Source: Piromyces finnis (lineage: Eukaryota > Neocallimastigomycota > Neocallimastigomycetes > Neocallimastigales > Neocallimastigaceae). From it: a DNA stretch of 64,000 nt. The stretch is from the NCBI GenBank assembly GCA_002104945.1, contig MCFH01000025.1:372001-436000 (forward strand). Reading direction: 5' to 3'. Below are positions 51,787-63,746 of the stretch, in pieces (position 1 is the first letter of the stretch; each line of letters opens with the position of its first letter). The position numbers and the translations under genes are program-made. Below the pieces are notes generated by a model, which did not search any database, was not told the origin of the DNA, and was given only the letters and a program-made list of their open reading frames with translations.

Positions 51787-53585
51787 ATGGGTGCATGTAT
51801 GAGTAAAAATTCTTATTCTCAAACAAAAGAAGAAATAAAAATTCATAAAGAAATAGAAAGAAAAATTCAAGCAGAAAGAAAAGTATATGAAAAGGAAAAA
51901 ATAGATAATAATAAACTACTTCTATTAGGTAAATATATTAAATAATATTATTTAAAACACAATAATTATAACAATAATAAATAAATAAATAATAAAATAA
52001 AAAAATAGGTCCTGCGGAGTCAGGAAAGTCAACATTACTTAGACAACTAAAGTTTATATATGCCAAAGGTTTAACGTCGGAAGAACGAGCAAGCTATCGG
52101 TCTCCTATATTACGAAATCTAATAGAAAGTATGCTTTCATTGTTGGAAGCTATAAATCGATTTAATCTAAAAATAGAAGATGAAGAAAATCAAGTAAATA
52201 TTTTTTTAAATACTATACTAATATATATAATATACATCAATATTATAATAATTACCTTTCAAATTTATAAAAATTATTAAAAAAAATTAACAATAAAATA
52301 AAAATAGGAATATGCAAAATATATTAAAGATAATGCAGTTGTAGTTTTACAAAATTATGAAAAAGAATTTAAAATTCCTAAAGATTTTGCAGATAAGATA
52401 AAAAAGGTGTGGGAGACTGAAAATGCAATACAATTAGCTTATGCAAGAAGAAATGAATTTAATTTAAGTATGTATTAAAAAAAATTAAAATAATTTATAA
52501 CTAATTAAATATAATATTAATTTTTTTTTTTTATATATATAAACAGTTGATTCAGCAAAATAGTAAATATATTAAATATTATTATTAAAATGATAAAAAA
52601 TATCAAAAGAATAATCAGTTATTAATATTATTATTTCTATAGTTATTTAGATGTTGTAGATAGAATATGTGTTGATGATTATGTCCCTACAGATCAAGAT
52701 ATATTGCAAGTGCGTATAGTAACGACGGAAATTTCCGAGACAAAAGTAACAATTAATAGAGTAACATATAGTGTATATGATGTCGGTGGTCAAACTGGTT
52801 ACAGAAAAAGATGGGTAAGTAAAAAAAAATTTTTTAAATACTTTAAAGAATTAGACTATAAGCTATTACTTAAATAAATAAAATAATTTTTTAATTAATA
52901 ATTTATTAAAATTATTATTATTTTTATAGATACCTTATTTTGATGATTCAAGAGCTATTATATTCATGGTAGCTATTAGTTCTTATGATCAGATGCTTGT
53001 AGAAGATTCAACTATAAAGTAAGTTTTTTTTTTTTTATTTTCATTTTCGGATCTTATTTTTATAAATTAATAATATGAATTGAATAATCTAAATAATAAA
53101 ACTATTTATAATAAAATATAATAGTCGTATGGATGATGCTCTTCATTTGTTTGATGAAATCTGTAATAATGATATATTTAAGAAAACGGCAATTATGCTG
53201 TTTTTAAGTAAAATTGATATCTTTCGGGAAAAAATTAAAACATCAAGTATTTCAACATATTTTCCAAGTTTCAAAGGTATTAATAATAATAATAAGGCTA
53301 ATAAATATATAAATATATAATTATAATTGTAATTATTATATAATATTGAAGTTAAAAAAATATGATATTAATTATACCTATAATCATAATTAAAAAGGTG
53401 GTTCAGATTATACAGCTGCTACTACATATTTTGGAAGAAAGTTTATTAAATTAAATAGAGATCCTGATAAACAAATTTATACACATTTAACATGGGCTAC
53501 TGATACAAATCAAGTAAAAGTTGTCATGGCAGCTGTAGCAGATATTATAAGAAGATTTAATTTAAGAACTGCAGGACTAATGTGA
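51787..53585 (+). CDS. Divergent heterotrimeric G-protein alpha subunit, 8 exons
   Basis: Exons 51787-51928, 52009-52193, 52308-52467, 52547-52562 (16 nt), 52643-52814, 52930-53018, 53125-53276, 53398-53585 give 367 aa, the usual G-alpha length. MGACMS fits myristoylation plus palmitoylation. The P-loop is GPAESGKST (48-56) where GAGESGKST is usual. Switch I VRIVTTEI keeps the catalytic Arg192 and Mg-binding Thr but has Glu197 where Gly is usual. Switch II DVGGQTGYRKRW keeps Gln218 but loses the following Arg. The base-binding motif is SKID (283-286) instead of NKxD. The TCAT motif is TWAT (337-340). The C-terminus FNLRTAGLM lacks the pertussis-site Cys. It should couple a GPCR to effectors, but the substitutions suggest altered nucleotide handling. 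All phases close, so it is not an obvious pseudogene. Confidence 0.93.
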
Positions 53586-54916
53586 TTTCTATATATAACT
53601 AAAATATTACTACAATACAATAGTAATATGATACAATGAAATACCATAAAAATAACATATCCCTTTTCATTATAAATTTAACATTAAATCAACAAATATT
53701 AAAAGAAAGTGATCAACAATATTTTAAAGATATATTTAAAACAAAATATATAACTTAAATTTTTATATTATTATTATTATAAAATTTATCAAATATATAT
53801 ATAAATATATAAATAGATATTCAATGAAATCATATAAACAAAGATTTTTTTTATTGAAAACAAAAAAACAAAAAAACAAAAAAAAAACAAAAAAACGAAA
53901 AACAAAAAAAAAAACAAAAAAAAAAAAACAGAAAAAAAATACATAAAAATATATAATTAAAACTTTTTTTTTTTTAAATAACAATAATAAATAATTAATA
54001 TAAAATAATGAATAATATATTTCTATTTTCATAATAAATCTATACATCTATATATAATAATTTAGTGAAGAAATGAAAAAAAAAATTAATTATTTAACAA
54101 ATATCCAAAAATAAATAAATAAAAAAATAATAAAAATTAATTATAAAGAAATATATTAATATATTATTTATCATTCATTATAAATACACACATATATATT
54201 TAAGATATTAAGTTCAAAAGAAATGAAACAATAGGGAAATTTAAAGTAAGAAAAAAGATCCTATAAGTAAAAACAAAACAAAATAATATTAATAAATCCA
54301 AGATCTCTACAAAAAAACATATAAAAAAACCAAAAAAAATTTAAAAATAGTAAAAAAAACAAACAAAAATAATTTTTATGTACAATTTTATCATTGAATA
54401 AAATATTAATTATTTAATGTAAAATTTTATTTAATGTAAATTTCTAATATATATATTTTTTAAAATAAAAGTAAACTATAAAATATACAATCTATTTTTT
54501 TTTTTTTTTTTCGTAATGTTTAATATGAGGATAAAATATAAAAAAACTGAAAGATACTAAAAAGTAAAAAAAAAAAAAAAAAGAATAAAGTGAATATATT
54601 TGATCAGTAAAGAAAGTATAGGCAGGAATAGATGTATTTTTTTTTATTAAAAAGATATTATATTGGCTGTAAAAAGTAAAAGCTTTAGTAATATTTTTTT
54701 TTCTTAAAATTCTGCAAAGCATTTGTAAAAAAAAAAAAATCTAAAATTGAATCAGAAATTCAGGCTTTTTTTTTTTAAACTCTTAGGTTTATATAGATAA
54801 AGTAGTAATTATGATAAATGTTATTAGGGTTAGTGAAAACTAAAATAATAGTGTTAAATAATATTAATAAATATAATTAATATAATTATTATATATATTG
54901 TTATATTTTTTTTTGA

Positions 54917-55216
<300 letters not shown>

Positions 55217-55621
55217 TTTATAAATTATCATAATTTATAAAAATTTATATAAAAATATTTATTTTTATATTTTTATTTATATATCTATATAAATAGTTCA
55301 TAAAAAAGTAAATTTAAAATTTTAAAATTTTAGTAATTTTAATAATAGTTAAATATTTATATATTTTTATTAGATAAAATTTAAAAGCTAAAAATAAAAT
55401 ACCTTATTTTTTTATTTTTTTTAAAATTATATTATTAATAATTAATATTCTATAAAATGACTATAAAGATTTCTTAAACAATAATTTTAAATGTTAGAAA
55501 ACTGTTACACTTAAAATGTTTACTATTTTATAGTAATTTTTATTATATATATCATACTAAATAAGATAATAAATTCATTCATTTTCAAAAAATTATTATA
55601 TGTCATTAACTAAATATTATG

Positions 55622-55669
55622 CTAATGCTTATTGTTATTTCATCTATATGAAATAACACTCGTCATTAG
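55622..55669. repeat. Perfect inverted repeat, hairpin
   Basis: The core has 11-base perfect arms (tgttatttcat and its complement) around a four-base loop ctat at 55633-55658. It is flanked by a second pair, ctaatg at 55622 and cattag at 55664. It is free of coding sequence. It may be a foldback-element relic or a structured RNA. Confidence 0.75.
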
Positions 55670-55889
55670 TAGGATGTATTTGTAATTATATATATATAAA
55701 ACCAAATACTATATTTGAATTCTTTAAGTGAATGATGTTTTATATCTTTATATAATCTTTATATAATAGAAAAAATTTAAAGGTATTTTTAAATATTTTT
55801 AAATATTGTTTATCTAAAATAATGAAGTCCATGATTATATGAACAATTAAGATTTATAGTAATATTTTAATATGTATATTATTAAAGGA

Positions 55890-55925
<36 letters not shown>

Positions 55926-57933
55926 TATTATTATTATTTTTCATTAAATCAACTATAATATATAATATTTTAAAAAATTTAAAATATTATTATTACCAAT
56001 TATCCCATAAAAAAACATAGAAGTTTAGTTTTGTTTCTGTATTTGTATTGAATAACATTTTGTTATATATACTAATAAAAAAAAATATTTTGTATATATT
56101 TAGAATTTTATATAAAAGTTTGGTTATATTTTTTTTTTAATATTAATTATTGTGTAAAGAACCTATTATAGTAATATTTCAATTGTAATAATGTAATAAC
56201 TATTTTAAATTAATCTACTATTCAATTTCGAAAAAGAAGCAAAAAATGCATTTTATATCCTTTCAATTTTTATTTATGAAGAAGAAAAAATGAAACTAAC
56301 TTAAAATATAAGATATGTATAATTTATTATGTAACTGACTTTTATATATTATGGTTCATTTAAAAAAATTCAAAACTAAAACTTTTTTTTTTATATTATA
56401 TTAAATCATATCACATAATTGAAAAGTTTATTTAAATATAATATATCATTAGTTAAATTTTATTATATAATCGATATAAATATAAAACATTATCTTAAAT
56501 ATAAAGACAAAGGCAAGAAAAATTAAACAGCATAGAATCAATGATCCTTTATTATTATAGAAATGTTTATACTTAAATATATATATAAACAAAATGTATA
56601 TAATATAAAATCAATATATTTAACTTTAATACTTATTCCTATTAAATATTTTACCTTTATTTAAGCCCATTAGATTGTATTATATAATAGTAATAGTGTT
56701 TAATATACAATTAATTATTTATAACAAAATTATCATTTATTTCTATTTAATGCTTTAATTATTAATTTTAAATATTGTTATTTATCTTAAATTAGAAGAT
56801 ATTATGTATATTATTTATATTAAATTATAGTGTGAAATAAATGCAGTATTAAAGGAATCAACTATTATTATGTAAAGTATATATAGTTTAATTGAAGAAC
56901 TTGTGATATTAACATATATTTTAAAATAAAACTATATTAAAAGTTTTGATTGATTCACTAAATGTTTAAATGATTAAAGTAGATCTATTAAAATTCATTT
57001 TAATTTTATAAAAATCGAAAAAAATTAAAATGCTTTTTATTAGGAATATAATAAATAAACATTGTATTTTCCATAAAGTAATTAGATTTCCTGTTTAACG
57101 GAAGTATGGTATAAAAATATTTAAATATAGAATATCATTGTTTTGCTAAAATTCATTAGGAAAGAGAAAAATCTTTGATTAGTACAATTAGAATAATAGA
57201 ATCTTCTAATTAATACATTATTTAATAAAAAGTAAAGAAATAAAATATTACAAATGTATCTAAACCTTATTAATAATGATACCTCTATTATAAATTAAAA
57301 TAAAAATAAAATAAATAGCATTATTATTACTTTTTTTTTACTTTATTTTTTTATTTTTTTTTTTAAAGTATTAATGTTTAAGATTCTTATAGTGTTTTTA
57401 ACTTGAATAAAACTAAACTATAAATGTATATATAATATAGGCATAAACAATTAAACATATATAATAAATGTGCTTAATAAAATGAGAAAAAAATGTATAA
57501 ATATAATAGATAATAGATGTTTTTTACCAATTAAAAGTTTTATCAAATATAGGTGATACAAATCGTTAACCCTTTTTATTTATATATACATATTTATATT
57601 TATAAATAAATATATTATAACACAGTTTCATAAAATATATTATGTATGCTTTTTATAATTTGTTATAGCAAATAATAATAGATGTTATTACTATGTTTAT
57701 ATAAAAATGAAAAAAATTCTTATGAAAATTTTATAAAAAAAGATTGTAAATCGTTACTTGACTAAGCCTATTAATTAGTTAATAATTATATTTATTGTTA
57801 TGATTGTTGTTGCTTTGTCAATATTAACTGTGTTTAAATATTTATAGTCAATGTGGTATGGTATTTATTATTATTCTGAATACTTTATATACTTTTCAAA
57901 ATGGACTTAAGGTAATAGTAATTGAATATAATC

Positions 57934-57965
<32 letters not shown>

Positions 57966-58809
57966 GATGTCTAACAATATGAATTTATATTAAAAACCAT
58001 AATAATATATTCAATTAATATCATATCTTCTTTTTCATGGATTTTATGTAGGAAAGAATTTTAAAAAAACAATTAATAAATTATATAGAAATTGTTCTTA
58101 TAATATTAGTTACAGTATAAGGATATATTCTTTGAATAGAATTATCAGAAAGTTACTAGAATAATTTAGGAATTATGAATTCAAATAAGGTATATATGAT
58201 TAAGTCTTTTTTGATATATAAAAAATGATAAATTTATTTATTAATAATATTATTATTTTAAAATATAAAAAAATATAGAATACAATAATATAATAATAAT
58301 ATAATATAATAATAATAATAATAACAAAAAAAAAAAACAAAACAAAAAAAAAAAAAAACATAATATAAAAATAATTTCGATGTATAAAAATAAATGTCAA
58401 ATTGATTTTTATTAATAATAAAAAAGCAAATAATATATAAGTATTTTGAATATACAAATTTAAAATTTCATTTAATAATGAAATGCTTTTCTTTATAAAT
58501 ATATTTTTATTATTTATGTTATTTATAATAATAGGTTTGCTAAATCCATAAATGAATATGATAGAGTATGATAATATTGTTATCTTTTTTTTCTATATAT
58601 ATATATTTTAAACTATATAATACATATACATATATAATATATAATATATACAATTATAATTTTTTACTTTTATTTTGTATATTTATATGTTTAATAGCTG
58701 GTATAATAAATATTTTCTATCTTATTTTATCTTGATTTTTATATATTTTTATACATATATTCTATATAATTTATATTTTTTTAATACTTAAAGTTGCTTG
58801 TTATTATCT

Positions 58810-60269
58810 TTATTTTTTTTCATCATCTTTATTTTTTATCTGCATTAATGTTTCATTATTATTTAATAGAGATGAATTTATTTCATCTTCTAAATTATTT
58901 GATAATGATTGAGTATTAGAAATACTAGAAAACTCAGGGATTTCATTTAATATTTTTGATAATTCTAAATTTGGGTTAATTAGATCATTACTTAAAGATA
59001 CATTTGAGTTATCATTTAAGATTTTCATTATATTTGATAGTTCTGGTTCAAGATAATTTATGCCATTAATATTATTAGTTGCACTATCAGTAGTTTCAGA
59101 AATATTATTAATATTTTTGATATTAATGTCATTATTATTAGATAAATCAATATTCAAAAGATTTATATTATTATTATTATTTATATCATTATTATCCATT
59201 GTTTGAGAAATATTATTATTTATGGCATCAATTCCAATGTTATCAATATCTAATAAGTTCATATCAAAGTCAATATCTAAATTCATTAAATTTGGATCTA
59301 ATGCATCCAAATTTTCAATATTTTCAAGATTAAATGGTGATAATGAAAAATCACCTGGAGATAATGAAAAGGGTTCATTAGTATTATTTACTGAATCAAA
59401 ATTGAATGCATTATTAAAATTACTATCATTTTCCGAATTTGGATAACTGAAGTCAGTGCTTTTGTTTTGGGCATTAAAAGTAGAATCATTAGAAGAAAAT
59501 ATATTTGAAGCTAAAGAGTATGTCAAATCGTTATTATTTATGTTGTTATCTATGTTAGCACTAATATAATTTCCATTTATTAATTCTTGTTTTCGTTCTT
59601 CCCATTCTTTTTGTGCTTTTTCAAATAATTTTATATGTTTTTCATTTCCATCTTCTTCAATGTCTTCTTCTTTATTATCATTATTTGAATTATACTTTTT
59701 ATGGAGAAAATTTAAACTTTTTTCTTCGTCCTTAAAAAAGTATATAATCAAAAGGAGTAAAGAACAATTATTTAAAATTGATAAATTACTATATTAAACT
59801 TATTTAATTAGTCTTTATTATAATTACCTTTAATTTTTTTAATTTATATTCAATTTCTTTTTTCAATTGTGTAAGTGTTTCATTCTGTATTATCAAATGT
59901 CCCAATATATTGCTGTAATCTTTTTCAATTCTAAATATAATTAAATTTATTAAGTGAAATTTTAAAATTACATTTTAGATTAATTATTGTATTTATATAT
60001 TAAACATTGTAAAAAAATATTATACTTTATTATATTTATATATCTTATCTATATATACAAAATTTTCTCTGCTGGTTTTCTATCTAAGTATATTTGTATA
60101 GTTTTGTAAATATAATAATTTAGATATTGAATGAGGTGATAATTAAAATTTAAAAAGATTGTGGATTATATTCATTACGTGTAATTTTCGAAGGTCTTCC
60201 AATATTAACTGATATATCTTTTTTTTGTAATTCTGGTATTGAATCCGGTTTAAAACAATTATTATTCAT
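58810..60269 (-). CDS. Asn-rich acidic protein with AT-hook-like motif and coiled coil, 4 exons
   Basis: Exons (descending) 60269-60179, 60083-60059 (25 nt), 59930-59828, 59730-58810 give 379 aa, and all phases agree. Residues about 20-40 read SVNIGRPSKITRHRKPAEKI, a basic stretch with a GRP core like an AT-hook. A helical stretch (about 43-85) with ETLTQLKKEIEYKLKKLK can form a coiled coil, and an acidic segment follows. The remaining 260 residues are rich in Asn, Asp, Leu, Ile and Ser (for example DIDFDMNLLDIDNIGIDAIN), a composition common in activation domains of A/T-rich genomes. I do not recognise the family. A nuclear regulator is only an inference. The 25-nt exon is the least certain part. 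Confidence 0.65.
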
Positions 60270-60829
60270 TTTTCTATTAAATTAATTAAATATTATTAAC
60301 ATATTTTATATATTTTAAATTTTAGGATTAAATGTGAAATTTTGGATTTCAAATTATGCTTTTTTATTTTTTCTTTAATTTTTTTTAAGTTTTATTTTAT
60401 TACAGTTATTGTAATTTTTTTTTTAATATTATTTAACTAATAAAGTTTAATTAATAATAATTTATTCAATTTGAATAGTATATATTTTAATATATAAATG
60501 CATTTTCTTTGAAAAATTATTATTATTAATTAAAAATCAAATTAAAAAAAAACTTATAATAAATTTAGAAATAATAAAAAGTAAATATAATTAAATTAAA
60601 ACAAAAAATAAAATCAAGTAATAAAATCAAAACAATTTAATATATAATCTCAAATTTCAACATATTAGGAATATATATTAAATAAAATAACAACAGTGAA
60701 TAAAGCGAGAAAATATAATTGTTAACAAATTTAGCTTAGCATATTATTTTAAATTGTTATTTTTATTTTTTATTTTTTTTTATTTTATTTTTAAAACAAA
60801 AACCATTAAATTAAAACCTTTAAATTAAA
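60270..60829. promoter_or_regulatory. Divergent promoter region
   Basis: These 560 bases separate the starts of the Asn-rich gene (minus) and BET1 (plus). The composition is nearly pure A/T with TATA-like runs; no specific site is identifiable. Confidence 0.4.
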
Positions 60830-61394
60830 ATGAGGTATATGTTTATTTATTTAAAATTATTAATATTACCAAACAACAGTCTTAATGACACTATATTATT
60901 ATACAGTTATAATAGAGGTGGAAATTCTAATGAACAAAATGCTTATTTATTAGAACAAGAAAATGATAGATTAGTCGCTAACGAATTAGCAGGAAAAATT
61001 TCAGCAATTAAAAATGTAATTTTAACAATATTATTAATACATATTAAATATGAAATTAATATTAACTACAAGTCTATTATATAGTTAACAATAAGTATAA
61101 ATGATGAAATGGAAGACCAAAACAGACTATTAAATAATATGGTATTTAAATATTATTATCATAATATTATTATATTATATATCACATTTTAAGTAACTAT
61201 TTATTTTTGTAAAATTTAAAAACAATATTAAGAATGATTCTTTTGATAATGCCAATACAAATTTTTCATCTGTAGCTAGATATTTGGATACTGTTATAAA
61301 AAGCGCAAATAATCGTTCCTGCATATATATAGCTATTGGAATAACAATTATTTTATTAATTGTATTTTATGCAGTTACTTCTAGTCAAAGTTGA
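60830..61394 (+). CDS. BET1: BET1-like ER-Golgi Qc-SNARE, 4 exons
   Basis: Exons 60830-60834, 60907-61015, 61085-61141, 61233-61394 give 110 aa, normal for BET1. The protein starts MSYNRGGNSNEQNAYLLEQE, close to the N-termini of BET1 proteins, then NDRLVANELAGKISAIKN, the SNARE motif LTISINDEMEDQNRLLNNMN and FDNANTNFSSVARYLDTVIK, and a C-terminal anchor CIYIAIGITIILLIVFYAV. It acts with SEC22, BOS1 and SED5 in fusion of COPII vesicles. The first exon carries only ATGAG. The following 72-base intron is a multiple of three and has no stop in frame, so an unspliced form would still be open and would add 24 hydrophobic residues; splicing is preferred because the result matches the family. As a tail-anchored protein it would be a GET-pathway client. 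Confidence 0.9.
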
Positions 61395-61844
61395 GTTCAA
61401 ATTTTTTTAAACTAATCTACAACAAATAAAATAACTTATTTAAACCTTTTCTCACTATTAAATTATCAATAAATAATAAGTAAATAAATTATTAAAAAAA
61501 TTTAAAATATAGAATAAACTTTAAAAATATAAATTATTAAACAATACAACAAAAAACAACAACATTAAATAAAATACATAACTTAACCCATAATGATTTT
61601 ATAAAAATTAAATATACCATAACCAAATTCGATAATTACATAAACATTTTAAAAATAAATTTATAACCAAATAATTTGGTTTTGCAAAAATTTCACTATG
61701 TTTAAAAAAATTTTAGTGGCTGATTATTTCGATCTGATTGGCTAATCATACACGTGACTATTCACTTTTTATCACAAAGATACTCTAAAAAAATTAATTC
61801 TTTCTCTTTTTCCATAGACCATAATTATTTGTTAAATTTGCAAG
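61395..61844. other. Intergenic with eS4 promoter
   Basis: These 450 bases separate BET1 from the eS4 gene. The right half, 61715-61790, is less A/T-biased and carries the promoter-like motifs listed separately; the left half is simple sequence. Confidence 0.5.
61733..61758 (+). promoter_or_regulatory. CCAAT-type and E-box motifs upstream of eS4
   Basis: ctgattggct at 61735-61744 contains the reverse complement of CCAAT. cacgtgac at 61751-61758 contains a palindromic E-box (cacgtg). They lie about 90-110 bases before the eS4 ATG, inside a less A/T-rich island. Both motifs are known bHLH and NF-Y sites; their use here is inferred from position. Confidence 0.4.
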
Positions 61845-62929
61845 ATGGTATGAAAATGTTATTAATGTTTTTATTATTTTTAATATGAAATGAAAAATGT
61901 AATGTTTAAAATTTTTTTTATTATATTGCTAATGAAAAACTGTTTTATTGCTATGTATTATTATGAATATTAGGCACGTGGTCCAAAACATCATTTAAAG
62001 CGTCTCAATGCCCCATCCCACTGGATGTTAGATAAACTTACTGGTACTTGGGTATATATTGATGATGGATGAACAATCCTATAAAATATAATGTTAAGCT
62101 TTAAAGAGAAATAAATTATTAATATTTACAAATAAATAATAGGCTCCAAAACCAAGTGCTGGTCCACACAAGACTCGTGAATGTTTACCACTTATGGTTT
62201 TCATTCGTAACAGATTAAAGTATGCTTTAACTAAGAAGGAAGTTGTCAGCATCCTCATGCAACGTCTTGTTAAGGTCGATGGTAAGGTCAGAACTGATGC
62301 TACCTACCCAGCCGGTTTCATGGGTAAGAATTAATAAATCATTATAATTATTAAGAAAGTATAGAAATTACGAAATAAAATAAACTAATATAAAAACCAT
62401 TAATTTTATAGATGTCATCACTATCGAAAAGACTGGTGAAAACTTCCGTCTTCTTTTCGATACCAAGGGTCGTTTCACTATCCACAGAATTACCGCTGAA
62501 GAAGCTAAGTACAAGCTCTGCAAGGTCAAGAAGGTTCAACTCGGTGCTAAGGGTGTTCCATACATGGTTACCCACGATGGTCGTACCATCCGTTACCCAG
62601 ATCCTTTAATCAAGGTTAACGATACTGTCAAGCTCGATCTTGAAACCGGTAAGGCTGCTGAATTCATTAAGTTCGAAGCTGGTAACCTTTGCTGTATCAC
62701 TGGTGGACACAACGTCGGTCGTGTTGGTGTTATCACTCACCGTGAACGTCACCAAGGTGGTTTCGATATCATCCACGTTAAGGATTCCCTTGAACGTACT
62801 TTCGCCACCCGTTCCTCCAACGTTTTCGTTATCGGTAACGGTAACCAAACCTGGATTTCTCTTCCAAAGGGTAAGGGTGTCAAGTTAACCATTACTGAAG
62901 AAAGAGACCGCAGAAGACAACAAGCCTAA
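61845..62929 (+). CDS. RPS4: 40S ribosomal protein eS4 (RPS4), 4 exons
   Basis: Exons 61845-61847, 61974-62051, 62143-62323, 62412-62929 give 259 aa, full length for eS4 (about 260). The first exon is just the ATG, a common layout in eukaryotic ribosomal protein genes. Landmarks: [100 protein letters not shown], and [15 protein letters not shown]. The order is the S4 RNA-binding, central and KOW-type C-terminal domains. It binds 18S rRNA in the small subunit. Codon use (GGT, AAG, CTC, ATC, GTC, CGT, CCA) is far richer in C and G than in the neighbouring genes, as expected for very high expression. Confidence 0.98.
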
Positions 62930-63497
62930 ATGTAAAAATTAATTTTTAAATAAAATTTTACAAAATAAATGATGGTTTTATAAAAAAATTATCGGTCAAT
63001 ACTTTTTTTGTTGAATTGAAATTAATTATTTATATAAATTAGAAATAATTCGAAAACAAACAATCTTTATATTATAATAAAGCAATTATAGAATCAATTT
63101 TTTTTGAAATCGGAGAAGTTATTTGAATATTTTTTTTGAAGGAGTAAAAATACAATAATGGTCAAAATTAGTAAAAAAAAAGAGGATGTTGAGTTCGAAT
63201 TGTGGAAATTATAAAAATTAGCATATTGAGGATTATCATAAATAATTTATATATATATAATATTTGTAGCGAGGATATAAATAGTATTTTTTAATATAAT
63301 CATAGTTTAAATCGAAGTAAAATTGTATTTTAATTAAAGGATGTTTCTTTGTATTTATTTTAAGAAATAAATGTGTAGTAAAGTATCTTGATAATAATTT
63401 TAAATTTGTAATAAAGGTTTTAAAGTATTTATTGCAGTTAAAAAAAAGTAATTAAAATAGATTTAAAAGTAGTATAATAATAAAGTTTAAAATATTT
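62930..63497. other. Intergenic after eS4
   Basis: These bases hold the 3' untranslated region of eS4 and simple A/T-rich sequence up to the hairpin cluster. No conserved frame is present. Confidence 0.55.
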
Positions 63498-63746
63498 GAC
63501 CCTCTTGGGAACGTGCCTTCATTTATTTAATAAATGTAGTTTCTCAAGGGGGTCTACTCATGCTCATGGTACTGAGAGAGTAGAAAGAATTAAATCCAAG
63601 TATTGCGCAATGGATGCTTGGTGCCCTCTTAGGAATGTGCCTTCATTTATTTAATAAATGTAATTTCTCAAGGGGGTCTACTCATGCTCATGGTACTGAG
63701 AGAGTAGAAAGAATTAAATCCAAGCATTGCGCAATGGATGCTTGGT
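63498..63746. repeat. Tandem pair of 124-bp units made of nested hairpins
   Basis: Two copies (from 63499 and 63623) differ at only a few positions. Each unit contains, in order: an imperfect inverted repeat (left arm gaccctcttgggaa at 63498-63511, right arm ttctcaagggggtc at 63541-63554) enclosing the near-perfect palindrome catttatttaataaatg (63520-63536); a stem-loop ctactc...gagtag (63554-63583) with inner stem ctca/tgag and loop tggtac; and a stem ccaag...cttgg around ttgcgcaa (63596-63621). In copy 2 the last stem is a perfect 7-bp pair, ccaagca/tgcttgg; copy 1 has one change that would give a G-U pair in RNA. There is no open frame. It is much less A/T-rich than all flanking intergenic DNA. 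Confidence 0.85.

Noticed and set aside
62351-62888. Minus and alternate plus frames over eS4
   Set aside because: They are antisense or shifted shadows of the C/G-rich eS4 exon 4.
63181-63215. tRNA-like T-loop (gttcgaat)
   Set aside because: The flanking bases cannot form the 5-bp stem, and no matching anticodon or acceptor arms lie upstream.
63498-63746. CRISPR-like array
   Set aside because: There are only two adjacent whole-unit copies with no unique spacers, in a eukaryotic context.
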